From: an uncultured Planctomycetaceae bacterium
Lineage (GTDB): Bacteria > Planctomycetota > Planctomycetia > Planctomycetales > Planctomycetaceae
Direction: 5' to 3'
Length of the DNA: 64,000 nucleotides
Assembly: GCA_943787265.1 (NCBI GenBank)
Contig: CALSLT010000004.1
Location: forward strand, 372,001-436,000
Part shown: positions 8,639 to 16,963 of the stretch, in pieces
Position numbering within the stretch: the stretch's first letter is position 1
Layout: each line of letters starts with the position of its first letter
Translations under genes and position numbers: made by a program
Notes under the pieces: model-generated
What the model was told of the DNA's origin: nothing
Seen by the model: the letters and a program-made list of their open reading frames with translations, nothing else
Database searches by the model: none

Positions 8639-10693
8639 ATGCTGTCCAAACCAAGCATTTCCAACACGCTTTCGAGACTTCTGGCATTGCCAGACAGGCG
8701 CTCGCGGCGCGCTTTGCCAAGACGTTCGCATCCATCTGAGATACTTGAGTGCAGAACGTTGCTCTCAGCAGTGGGTGGTAGCATCGTCTCATCTGCGGTG
8801 GGTGGTGTCGTCGCTACATCTGCGGTGGGTGATGCCGTCGTCTCATCCCCATTGGGCGATGGCGTTTTCAGTCACTCGTTTGACCCGATATCTGGAACGC
8901 TCACGATTGAGCAATCGAGTCCGGGGCTATACCGGCACCATTATATTCATTTGCCTCCGAGCGGAGTTGGATCGGAATCAGATTCTGCGCCCGCCGGAAT
9001 CGATGTGTCAGTAGGCGTCGATGAGAATGGCAAAGTGCTGATCAACGGGCATATTGCTTCTGGCGTGATCCGGATTCAGTTTTCGAACGGGCTCGGCGAT
9101 CTCCCAATTACCGGAGAAATCAACGCCAGCACTGTCAAGACTTTGGTCATCAACGGGAGCAACGGTCACGACCGAATTGATCTGAGCGGTGTGACCTTCT
9201 CTGGATTTTCAGACCTCGACAAGATCCGCGTGGCAGGCGGAGCTGGTAACGACGAGATCATCGGTAGCGAATTTGCGGAAGTGCTGAATGGCAATCAAGG
9301 CAACGACACGATCTCCGGTGGCAATGGGCACGACGTGTTGCTCGGCGGTGGCGGAGACGACTCGCTCTCCGGGGGTAATGGCCACGATACTCTCCGTGGA
9401 CACAGTGGTCGGGACGCGATCTTCGGAGAGACCGAGGGCGAGGACGAGACTTCCGGTGCCCTGACCACAGTCCCTCTGCAATTGAGTCTCGACGGGCAGA
9501 TTGTCGAGCCATTTGTCGTACTGAATCATGGAGAAATACCGGGAAATGATGTTGTGTTTGGCGGCGTTGGTAATGACAGGATTGAAGGAAACGGCGGTGG
9601 AGATCGACTGACTGGAGGTGCCGGCTCGGATGTAATCGATGGACATGACGGCGACGACGTGATCAGTGGCGGTAGCGGAAACGACACGCTTCGTGGCTGG
9701 AAAGGAAATGACACCATCAGCGGTGCGGCTGGAACTGACACAATTCTGGGCGCTGCGGGGAACGATCTAATCTTTGGTGGCAACGGCAACGATCTGCTTT
9801 ATGGCGATGGTGTGCTGACCAGTGTCCGAGACGAAATTATTGTCAGGCTGGTACCGGGTACTGACCCCGAAACGGTTTTCGACGATGAGTTTGAGAGCTA
9901 CCGACGTCTGAGTGGGACCGTCAATTTTTACGTTGCAGTTGTGCGTGGCCATCGTGTCGTAGACGCGTTGCGTTTAAGTCTGCAAGTGCAGGAATCGCCA
10001 AACGTCGTGTCAGCAGATCCCAACCACTACAACTGGGTTCAGCTAGGGTTTAGCGTTCCACCGTTCGGTGGAGGCAGCGGCGAGGACACGATCGATGGAG
10101 AGGATGGGGACGATGCAATCTTCGACGTGAGTGTTGCATTCGGTGGAGCGGGAAATGACAGCATTTATGGTGTTTCGCGGGCGGGGAGTACCTTGGTTGG
10201 CGGAGCCGGAAATGATGTGCTGAGAGGATACGATCACGGAGACAGGCTGGATGGCGGAAGCGGGCATGACAGCCTGTGGGGATACGGCGGCAATGACACG
10301 CTGCTGGCTGGTGATGGACACGACCTGGTTCTAGGCGGTGATGGTGATGACCAGGCACTCGGCGGTCGTGGTGAAGACCTGATTTCGGGAGGAGCAGGCA
10401 ACGACGTTCTCAATGGCAGGAGCGGCGATGACACGATCGTTGGTGGTGTCGGCAACGATTCACTCCTCGGGGGAGCCGGAGCCGATCTTCTGATCGGGCT
10501 CGACGGAAATGACCGACTCAATGGCCAGGGCAGCGGGCACGACACACTTGTCGGTGGTTCCGGAACCGGGCTCGATTCTGGCGACAGAGTCACTGGAGAA
10601 AACAGCGAGCGCGATGAACTTTTCACACTCGCTTCCGAGATCGCTCAATCTATCCCTGATATTGATCAGTTGTTGATTGCCACCGGTTCTTGA
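8639..10693 (+). CDS. Extracellular RTX calcium-binding repeat protein with embedded prodomain-like insert
   Basis: I chose the ATG at 8639 (684 residues) over an upstream TTG. The basic N terminus is followed by LECRTLLSAV (about residues 37-46), the planctomycete extracellular-protein motif, and then four 9-residue repeats of VGG/GD-x-x-V-x-S. From about residue 195 the protein is dominated by hemolysin-type nonapeptides (GGxGNDxLxGG), which form Ca2+-binding parallel beta-rolls. Residues about 397-467 interrupt these with a non-repeat domain (EIIVRLVPGTDPETVF ... SADPNHYNW) whose pattern resembles fervidolysin/I9-type protease prodomains. No protease or transporter gene is adjacent. It is probably a secreted structural or matrix protein; secretion route unknown. 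Confidence 0.8.
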   Translation: MLSKPSISNTLSRLLALPDRRSRRALPRRSHPSEILECRTLLSAVGGSIVSSAVGGVVATSAVGDAVVSSPLGDGVFSHSFDPISGTLTIEQSSPGLYRHHYIHLPPSGVGSESDSAPAGIDVSVGVDENGKVLINGHIASGVIRIQFSNGLGDLPITGEINASTVKTLVINGSNGHDRIDLSGVTFSGFSDLDKIRVAGGAGNDEIIGSEFAEVLNGNQGNDTISGGNGHDVLLGGGGDDSLSGGNGHDTLRGHSGRDAIFGETEGEDETSGALTTVPLQLSLDGQIVEPFVVLNHGEIPGNDVVFGGVGNDRIEGNGGGDRLTGGAGSDVIDGHDGDDVISGGSGNDTLRGWKGNDTISGAAGTDTILGAAGNDLIFGGNGNDLLYGDGVLTSVRDEIIVRLVPGTDPETVFDDEFESYRRLSGTVNFYVAVVRGHRVVDALRLSLQVQESPNVVSADPNHYNWVQLGFSVPPFGGGSGEDTIDGEDGDDAIFDVSVAFGGAGNDSIYGVSRAGSTLVGGAGNDVLRGYDHGDRLDGGSGHDSLWGYGGNDTLLAGDGHDLVLGGDGDDQALGGRGEDLISGGAGNDVLNGRSGDDTIVGGVGNDSLLGGAGADLLIGLDGNDRLNGQGSGHDTLVGGSGTGLDSGDRVTGENSERDELFTLASEIAQSIPDIDQLLIATGS
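8771..8878 (+). repeat. Four tandem 27-bp units near the RTX gene start
   Basis: Units begin at 8771, 8798, 8825 and 8852 (consensus gtgggtggt-x-tcgt then tcatctgcg). The first three are close copies and the fourth is diverged. They encode four 9-residue repeats rich in Gly, Val and Ser directly after the LE-x-RTLL-x-A motif. Confidence 0.8.
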
Positions 10694-10741
10694 ATGTTTC
10701 GCGTGGCCGGAGTCGGCTATCCCGATGCCTGACCAGCTTCA

Positions 10742-11953
10742 TCAAGCCGCTTTTGAATCCGGCAATCCGAATGGGTAGACAACGGTGCCTGGATTTCCGG
10801 CGTTGAGTGCCGTTGCGAGGCCGTCGACGACTCGGTCCTGCTGGCCGTCGGTCAGTTCGGAGAAGATTGGCAGCGACAGGACTTCGGCAGACGCTCGTTC
10901 GGCTTCGGGCAACTGGCCCTGTTTGTAGCCGAGGCCCGCGAAGCATTCCTGAAGATGCAGAGGAGTGGGGTAGTAGATGGCCGCTCCGATTTGTTGCTCA
11001 CGGAGCGATTTCTGGACTTCGTCCCGGCGGCCTTCGCCGACTCGCACAGTAAACTGATTGTAGACGTGCCGTCGGTCAGGTCTGGCCGATGGCAGATCGA
11101 TGCGGTCCGTCAGTTTTTGACCTTCGCAAAGCTCGGTGTACCGAGCTGCGTTGGCGATGCGGCCTTCGGTCCACTTTTCGAGGTGCTTCAGTTTGACTCG
11201 AAGAACGGCAGCCTGGAGTGCGTCCAGCCGGCTGTTGAATCCGACTTCTTTGTGAGTATACCCGCCGAGATCGCCATGAACTCGCAGTCTGCGCAGTTTC
11301 GCGGCAAGTGCGGGGTCATCTGTGGTGATGATTCCGCCGTCCCCGGCTGCTCCCAGATTCTTCGTTGGGAAGAAGCTGAAACAGCCCGTTCTGCCCAGAA
11401 CTCCGGCTCGGCGTCCGTTGTAGGTCGCTCCGATGGCCTGGCAGGCGTCTTCAAACACGAAGAGGTTGTGGTTGAAGGCGATTCTCCAGATGGGGTCCAT
11501 GTCGGCGCACTGGCCGAAAATATGGACCGGCATGATCGCTCGCGTTTTCGGAGTGATCGCTGCTTCGATCGCTTTCGGATCGATGTTGTACGTGTCCGGG
11601 AGGATATCGACAAAAACGGGAGTCGCCCCGGTTCGACAGATTGCTCCCGCCGTCGCGAAGAACGTAAACGGCGAAGTGATGACTTCGTCGCCCGGGCCGA
11701 TATCCATCCCGATCAGCGACAGCAGCAGAGCATCCGACCCGGACGCGCAACCGATGGCGTCTCGTGAGTCGCAATACTCGGCGATTTCAAATTCAAGTTC
11801 GGCTACTTCGTCACCAAGGACGAAGGCCTGATTTTCAAAAACCTGGGCGACCGCTGCGTTAATTTCGAGGCGGATCGTCTGAAATTGGGCTTTCAGATCG
11901 ATAAACGGTACAGGTTCAGGTGTGTTTGAGGATGACGGATTGCCCCCGGCCAT
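10742..11953 (-). CDS. DegT/DnrJ/EryC1/StrS family PLP-dependent aminotransferase
   Basis: A sugar aminotransferase-type enzyme (about 403 residues) that would transfer an amino group from Glu/Gln to a keto-sugar nucleotide for cell-surface glycans. [12 protein letters not shown] is the standard family start; ASGSDALLL binds the cofactor phosphate; [14 protein letters not shown] carries the ring-stacking and Asp residues; the Schiff-base Lys is in [14 protein letters not shown] (about residue 198). The motif VYNQFTVR is also typical. I place the start at the ATG at 11953, preceded by GGAG at good spacing, although an ATG 12 nt upstream is possible; the frame remains open further upstream without family similarity. 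It is not in a recognisable glycan cluster, so the substrate is unknown. Confidence 0.85.
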   Translation of the reverse strand: MAGGNPSSSNTPEPVPFIDLKAQFQTIRLEINAAVAQVFENQAFVLGDEVAELEFEIAEYCDSRDAIGCASGSDALLLSLIGMDIGPGDEVITSPFTFFATAGAICRTGATPVFVDILPDTYNIDPKAIEAAITPKTRAIMPVHIFGQCADMDPIWRIAFNHNLFVFEDACQAIGATYNGRRAGVLGRTGCFSFFPTKNLGAAGDGGIITTDDPALAAKLRRLRVHGDLGGYTHKEVGFNSRLDALQAAVLRVKLKHLEKWTEGRIANAARYTELCEGQKLTDRIDLPSARPDRRHVYNQFTVRVGEGRRDEVQKSLREQQIGAAIYYPTPLHLQECFAGLGYKQGQLPEAERASAEVLSLPIFSELTDGQQDRVVDGLATALNAGNPGTVVYPFGLPDSKAA

Positions 11954-12292
11954 CTGCGACTCCATTCGCGACAGGAAAAGGTTGGTGCGGGAATTTACGA
12001 GCAGCCCCGAAAATGTGTCAATATGGCGATTTCTCGACCAGTTATTTGGCTGTTTTCTGCAGGAATTGACAACCGTTTTCGACGGCGTCACTTAAGTCGA
12101 TCGACCGATTGCCGGAAAACGTGCAGGATAATCGTGACCGCATTGTCGGAAATCGTCGAACATTTTCGAGCGCCTCGTTGTTGGCTTCTTCGCCAGGCGG
12201 CGGTTTTAGCATCGACGTGGGATGCCGTCGTGAAGCCGCGCGCCGTTTGCTAGCATCCGTGCTGCACTCTTTCGATTTCGAGGAACAGTTTC
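11954..12292. other. Divergent intergenic region
   Basis: About 340 bp between the aminotransferase and the forward ispH run. A TTGACA box occurs at 12066-12071 on the plus strand, but no convincing -10 follows at the right spacing. I see no RNA or repeat in it; small overlapping ORFs look accidental. Confidence 0.4.
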
Positions 12293-13246
12293 ATGCGTGG
12301 TTTGCCAGATATCCAACTCTCACAGAATTCGTTGACCAGAAGTCTGCGGCTTCTGATCCCAGCCATCGTCGCTGCGGCCGTCTGCGGAGCTGCTTCGAAC
12401 GCTCGTGCGGACGTTTTCGATGACCACACCGCGTACTGGCTGAGGCGAGCGACGACCGACACAAAGCCGTTGGAATCTCTGACGATGCGGGATTCTCTTT
12501 CCTTGAAGAAGATCGGCCGCGGCATCAATTCACCGTGCATCGTCGTTCACACCGACGATGACAACTGGACGAAGGCACTTGTTACCTGGGGATTTCGAAA
12601 AGGGGCCGATGGCGGCCGCGTTCCTGTCGTACTAATCGAGCGATTCGTCAACTACCGAGGCGACAGGCAGACTCTCACAACGTCCGCCGGCAAAGACATC
12701 ATGCTGTTTCCGGGTTTTGGTTTTAACTTCGACATCGGACAGGTCGTCCCCGCGGGACAGGGTGAAGACATCCTCTGCGTGGACGATGGTGTGCTGAAGC
12801 CAACAGCCAAATCAAAACTCTTCGCTTTGGATGGACCAGCCACGCCGGAACCAGACCCAACGCAACGTCCCGATCCGACCTCGCACACAGGCGTTATCCC
12901 AACAGACTTTGCAGGTTCTTGGAAAGTGCGGATCGACGGTCGCTGGGAAGGCGTCTGGGAACTGGATGTGGAAGAGCGTCGAGTCTTCGGTCGCTTCATC
13001 TCTGACGAAACGAAAAGCGTCTACGAGATCGCCGGCAAGATTGCCGCGTTACCTCACAACGCCAAGTTGAACATCGAGCTGGCAAACGCGTCGCAAACGA
13101 TCGACGCCTTTTTGTGGACGAAAGACAAATCGGCAATGGCCGGTTTCATGGTCATGGCGAATCGCAAACTTGGCTTTTACGCCACTCGGATCAAATCTGA
13201 ATCTGCTCCGCCCGAATCTGCCACAAAAGGCGACGCCAAGGAATAA
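12293..13246 (+). CDS. Exported protein of unknown function upstream of ispH
   Basis: A 317-residue protein I do not recognise. It has a signal peptide: basic start, hydrophobic LLIPAIVAAAVCGAA and a probable cleavage after NARA (about residue 39). The N-terminal half contains a compact domain (about 40-185) with many aromatic and Gly residues. A proline-rich linker (PATPEPDPTQRPDPTSH) precedes a second domain at about 205-305 (GSWKVRIDGRWEGVWEL), which looks like a small beta-sandwich or lipocalin-like barrel. It ends 12 bp before ispH, suggesting one transcript. No catalytic motif is evident. Confidence 0.6.
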   Translation: MRGLPDIQLSQNSLTRSLRLLIPAIVAAAVCGAASNARADVFDDHTAYWLRRATTDTKPLESLTMRDSLSLKKIGRGINSPCIVVHTDDDNWTKALVTWGFRKGADGGRVPVVLIERFVNYRGDRQTLTTSAGKDIMLFPGFGFNFDIGQVVPAGQGEDILCVDDGVLKPTAKSKLFALDGPATPEPDPTQRPDPTSHTGVIPTDFAGSWKVRIDGRWEGVWELDVEERRVFGRFISDETKSVYEIAGKIAALPHNAKLNIELANASQTIDAFLWTKDKSAMAGFMVMANRKLGFYATRIKSESAPPESATKGDAKE

Positions 13247-13258
13247 GACGGCACGATC

Positions 13259-14194
13259 ATGAAAATTCTACTGGCCAACCCACGCGGATTCTGTGCTGGC
13301 GTCAACATGGCGATCGAGTGCCTGGACGAAGCGATCAAACGCTTCGGCACGGACATCTACGTGTACCACGAGATCGTCCACAATCGATACGTCGTCGACC
13401 GATTCACCCAGCAAGGCGTCACCTTTGTCGATGCGATTTCCGAAGTGCCGGAGGGATCGATTCTGCTTTACAGCGCTCACGGCGTCTCACCGGAGATCAG
13501 GCAGCAGTCGAAAGAGCGAAAGCTGCACACGATCGACGCGACTTGCCCACTGGTCACCAAGGTGCATCTCGAAGCGATCAAGTATGCCAAAGAGGGCTAC
13601 AACATCGTGCTGATCGGCCACGAAGGTCACGACGAAGTTATCGGCACGATGGGCGAAGCTCCTGAAAGCATCACTCTGGTCGAGACTCCGGAAGCCGTCG
13701 ACGAGTTGCCGTTCTCCGACGACGAAAAGATCGCCTACCTGACTCAAACAACGCTGAGCGTTTCCGAAGCTGAAGCAATCATCACCAGACTTCGTGAACG
13801 ATTTCCGCACATCCATTGCCCGCCGAAAGACGACATCTGCTACGCAACAACCAACCGTCAGGAAGCCATCGACACTCTGGCCACCAACGCCGACGCGGTG
13901 ATTGTGCTCGGCAGTCAGAACAGTTCCAACAGTCGTCGCCTGATGGAACTCGGAGCGTCGCACGGAGCGAAAGCGTTTTTGATTGACGGGATTCACGAAC
14001 TGCCTGAAGACGCTTTGTCGGCTGGCGACACCGTACTGATTTCAGCCGGAGCGAGTGCTCCCGAAGTTGTCGTGCAGGAGTGCGTCGATTCGCTTGTCGA
14101 ACGGTACAACGCCAACGTCGAAAGCATCGTCGTCAGGGAAGAGCACGTCAGCTTTCCACTGCCCAAAGAACTGCGACTGATCACGGTCGACTGA
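13259..14194 (+). CDS. ispH: 4-hydroxy-3-methylbut-2-enyl diphosphate reductase
   Basis: Final enzyme of the MEP (non-mevalonate) isoprenoid pathway; it reduces HMBPP to IPP and DMAPP using a [4Fe-4S] cluster in the cytoplasm. All three cluster cysteines are present: C12 (NPRGFCAGV), C96 (TIDATCPLV) and C194 (DDICYATTNRQ). Substrate-binding histidines H41 (EIVHNRYVV) and H74 (YSAHGVSP), and the SQNSSNSRRL and ISAGASAPE motifs, are also visible. The length (311) is standard. The ATG 12 bp after the upstream gene gives the canonical N terminus. It lies in a forward run with membrane proteins that may be co-transcribed. Confidence 0.97.
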   Translation: MKILLANPRGFCAGVNMAIECLDEAIKRFGTDIYVYHEIVHNRYVVDRFTQQGVTFVDAISEVPEGSILLYSAHGVSPEIRQQSKERKLHTIDATCPLVTKVHLEAIKYAKEGYNIVLIGHEGHDEVIGTMGEAPESITLVETPEAVDELPFSDDEKIAYLTQTTLSVSEAEAIITRLRERFPHIHCPPKDDICYATTNRQEAIDTLATNADAVIVLGSQNSSNSRRLMELGASHGAKAFLIDGIHELPEDALSAGDTVLISAGASAPEVVVQECVDSLVERYNANVESIVVREEHVSFPLPKELRLITVD

Positions 14195-14239
14195 AAAGCT
14201 CACTGTCGACTGAAAACTGTTTGAGAGCAAGGGCTCACT

Positions 14240-15037
14240 ATGCGACTGCTGGATCGTCTGGAACGGAAATTCCGACCTTACGCCGTTCCGAATCTGACCC
14301 TGGTTATCATCATGGGGCAGACACTGGCGTACATTTTAGGCCAGGCCAATCCGCGGATTTACGGGCAAATGGTCCTGCTGCCGCAGCTCGTCCTTGAGGG
14401 CCAGGTCTGGCGGCTGGGCAGTTTTTGTTTCGCTACCGATCCCGAAATGAACTTGTTTTTCTTCGTGATTGCGATGTGGGTTTTCAACTTGCTGGGGTCA
14501 GCTCTTGAGCAGACCTGGGGCACTGTTCGCTACAACCTGTACTTGCTAAGTGGCTACATCGCCACGGTCACTGTCGCATTCATTTATCCGGACCAGGAGG
14601 CAACCACGGCGTTTATCGGGATGTCTGTCTTTCTGGCGTTCGCCCAGCTTTATCCAAATTTCGTTTTCTACATGATGTTTATCCTGCCAGTCAAAGTTCG
14701 CTGGCTGGCACTTCTGAACTGGATCGGGCTGAGTTTCGTCCTGATCGGCGGCGACATGCAGGCACGGCTCTCTGCCTTGGCCGCAATAGCCAACTTCCTT
14801 CTGTTCTTCGGCCGTGAAATCGTCCAGCGAGTCCGATCCAAAGGACGTCACATGCAGCGGAGGGCGGAAATTGCTGCCGAGATCGGCAAGCCAAAACACG
14901 AATGTGTCGTCTGCGGTGCAACCGACAAGTCAGACTCGACGCTCGAATTCCGATACTGCAGTAAGTGCGAAGGTGCTTTGTGTTACTGCGAAAACCATCT
15001 CCGCGACCATGATCATGTTGGTAGCGTTGAGGCCTGA
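14240..15037 (+). CDS. Rhomboid-like membrane protein with C-terminal zinc ribbon, probably inactive
   Basis: A 265-residue protein with about six membrane segments at 18-200. The layout (ALEQTWGTVRYNLYLL and the following helices) resembles rhomboid proteases. However, the GxSG serine motif is not intact (IGMSVFLAF in the corresponding helix) and the last helix lacks the catalytic His (ALAAIANFLLFFG), so it looks like a rhomboid-type pseudoprotease. The cytosolic tail (about 200-265) has two CxxC pairs (CVVCG and CSKCE) plus further Cys/His residues (CYCENHLRDHDH), consistent with a zinc ribbon. It starts 45 bp after ispH and precedes another small membrane protein. Function is unknown; a chaperone- or adaptor-like role is only inference. 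Confidence 0.65.
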   Translation: MRLLDRLERKFRPYAVPNLTLVIIMGQTLAYILGQANPRIYGQMVLLPQLVLEGQVWRLGSFCFATDPEMNLFFFVIAMWVFNLLGSALEQTWGTVRYNLYLLSGYIATVTVAFIYPDQEATTAFIGMSVFLAFAQLYPNFVFYMMFILPVKVRWLALLNWIGLSFVLIGGDMQARLSALAAIANFLLFFGREIVQRVRSKGRHMQRRAEIAAEIGKPKHECVVCGATDKSDSTLEFRYCSKCEGALCYCENHLRDHDHVGSVEA

Positions 15038-15079
15038 ATATTTTAGTCAAAAGCTGCCGAGGAAAGTTGGAGATTGAAC

Positions 15080-15502
15080 ATGCAACGCGTATTTCAACTG
15101 GCGGCGATCGTGGCATTCTCCGGATTCATTCTTGTAACTGTGCAGGAGCCGTTTCGTCATTCCGCTCCGTTTGCAGTGGGACTTGACCTCGCTGTATCCG
15201 CTGCCTGCCGAATCTTCGGAGCCCTCGTAGCGATCGTCATCACCATCGAATTATTCCTGCGAATCAGTGGTGGCCGTCAGGTCCCCAACATCAACCAATG
15301 GGTAGTTGTGCTGTTGTCGGCACTTTGCCTTTTCACGCCATCATGGCACGCTCCGATGGGGTTGGCAGTTGTTGTTTCGGCGATGATTCTGGTGTCCGGA
15401 TTCGGCCGACATCCGAACGTTTCTGCAACTGAAACGGACGCCACAAATGCGTCGCCAGGATCGGAAAATTCTCCCGACTCGAACCACTGGGTCGAACCCT
15501 GA
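15080..15502 (+). CDS. Small hypothetical membrane protein
   Basis: About 140 residues with three to four hydrophobic helices (LAAIVAFSGFILVTV, a second near 45-60, then VVVLLSALCLF and AVVVSAMILVSGFG) and a polar Thr/Asn/Ser-rich C-terminal tail. I took the ATG at 15080 instead of a TTG two codons earlier. It follows the rhomboid-like gene by 42 bp in the same direction. I recognise no family. Confidence 0.55.
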   Translation: MQRVFQLAAIVAFSGFILVTVQEPFRHSAPFAVGLDLAVSAACRIFGALVAIVITIELFLRISGGRQVPNINQWVVVLLSALCLFTPSWHAPMGLAVVVSAMILVSGFGRHPNVSATETDATNASPGSENSPDSNHWVEP

Positions 15503-15692
15503 GGTAACCACGCCATTTCGCCATCTCAAAATGGTGAATGCTTCAGGGCAATCAGTTCCGTTTGGTATAGCTTCAGCATTCCAAGGCTAAACCAGTTGCG
15601 GCCCACTATGCCTTCCCGTGTAATGCGCACCCTTCAATTTGCCCGGGTACTTGCGTGAACCCGAAATTTCATAAACACGAACGGCCATCTTC

Positions 15693-16865
15693 ATGCCCTA
15701 TGCCGCGAGTCTTTCGCAACTCGGCCCCACCGCAGACGCGGTTGAATCTGTCTGCTCGGAAGTTCTCGAGCAACTCAACGGCGCAACGCCGGACCTCACG
15801 TTCATTTTTGTTTCTCATCACCATCGAGCAGCGTTTCACGAGCTCGCCGAGCAGATCCAACAGCGGCTCAAGTCGAAAGTGCTTCTCGGCTGTGCGGCTG
15901 AAACTGTTGCTGGCGGCGAGCTGGAAATCGAAAACGAACCGGCGATGAGTTTGTGGTCGGCTGTGCTTCCCGGCTCCACCCTGCTGCCGTTTCATCTGGA
16001 ATTCGAACGGACTCCCGATGGCATCGTCTCGTCTGGCTGGCCGCCCGAATTTGAAACTCCGCAGGACGATGTTCGAGCTGTGTTCCTGCTTGGCGAGCCC
16101 TTCTCGACAGCGATCGAGCCGATCATCGAACGGCTCAGCACCGATCTTCCCGGAGTGCCCCTAATCGGTGGCATGGCCAGTGGCGGACGCGGTCCCGGTG
16201 AAAACGCGTTGTTCTTCAACGGCGAACATATCGGATTTGGCGGCGTCGGCGTGATGGTTCAAGGTGGGCCGCAGATCGAGTCGGTCGTTTCTCAAGGCTG
16301 CCGGCCCATCGGGCACAACTTCATCGTCACGAAGGCTGAAGATAACCTTGTTCAGGAACTCGGCGGCAAGCCGGCAATGGAGCGTCTGCAGGAAATCTTC
16401 GTCGACCTTCCCGAGCGTGATCAGGAACTGGTTCAACAGGGACCGCACCTTGGCATCGTCATGAACGAGTACCAGGAAACGTTCGAGCTGGGCGATTTCC
16501 TCATCTCAAACGTCGTCGGAGTCGACAAAGAATCCGGAGCTGTCGCGATCGGCAATCGCGTCCGAGTTGGTCAGACCGTCCGGTTTCACGTACGGGATGC
16601 TCAGACTGCACACGAAGAGTTGCACGCACTTTTGACTCGATCTGTCGAGAGTTCAGACTCCGCCCCCGGGGCAGCGCTCCTGTTCAGCTGCAACGGCCGA
16701 GGCACTCGATTGTTCCCCGGAGCGAACCACGATGCGGGCTCGATTCAAAAGCGACTGAACACGGTGCCGCTGACCGGTTTCTTCGCCCAGGGAGAACTCG
16801 GCCCCGTCGGCGGAAAAAACTACATTCACGGATACACTGCCAGCATCGCGGTGTTTCGCGACTGA
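15693..16865 (+). CDS. FIST-domain protein
   Basis: A 390-residue protein matching the FIST N and C domain pair, a putative small-ligand sensory module often linked to signal transduction. Visible landmarks are the N-terminal LLGCAAETVAGG region, the central VPLIGGMASGG loop with GGVGVMVQGG (about 165-190), and the C-terminal FSCNGRG and GFFAQGELGPVGG-x-NYIHGYT motifs typical of FIST_C. No kinase, GGDEF or chemoreceptor domain is fused, and no signalling gene lies next to it. It is probably cytoplasmic, as no signal peptide is seen. The 190 bp upstream shows nothing distinctive. Confidence 0.8.
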   Translation: MPYAASLSQLGPTADAVESVCSEVLEQLNGATPDLTFIFVSHHHRAAFHELAEQIQQRLKSKVLLGCAAETVAGGELEIENEPAMSLWSAVLPGSTLLPFHLEFERTPDGIVSSGWPPEFETPQDDVRAVFLLGEPFSTAIEPIIERLSTDLPGVPLIGGMASGGRGPGENALFFNGEHIGFGGVGVMVQGGPQIESVVSQGCRPIGHNFIVTKAEDNLVQELGGKPAMERLQEIFVDLPERDQELVQQGPHLGIVMNEYQETFELGDFLISNVVGVDKESGAVAIGNRVRVGQTVRFHVRDAQTAHEELHALLTRSVESSDSAPGAALLFSCNGRGTRLFPGANHDAGSIQKRLNTVPLTGFFAQGELGPVGGKNYIHGYTASIAVFRD

Positions 16866-16963
16866 CTTTTCGGATCGCTGTCGCAAACCACTGTAGGGTG
16901 CTCTGAACTGCAAATCTTCAATCCATCAACGGATTATGAATTACGAGAGAAGGATGCTCATTC

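Noticed and set aside
8771..8878. Possible CRISPR-like array (27-bp units)
   Set aside because: Units are directly joined without spacers and encode a 9-residue protein repeat in frame.
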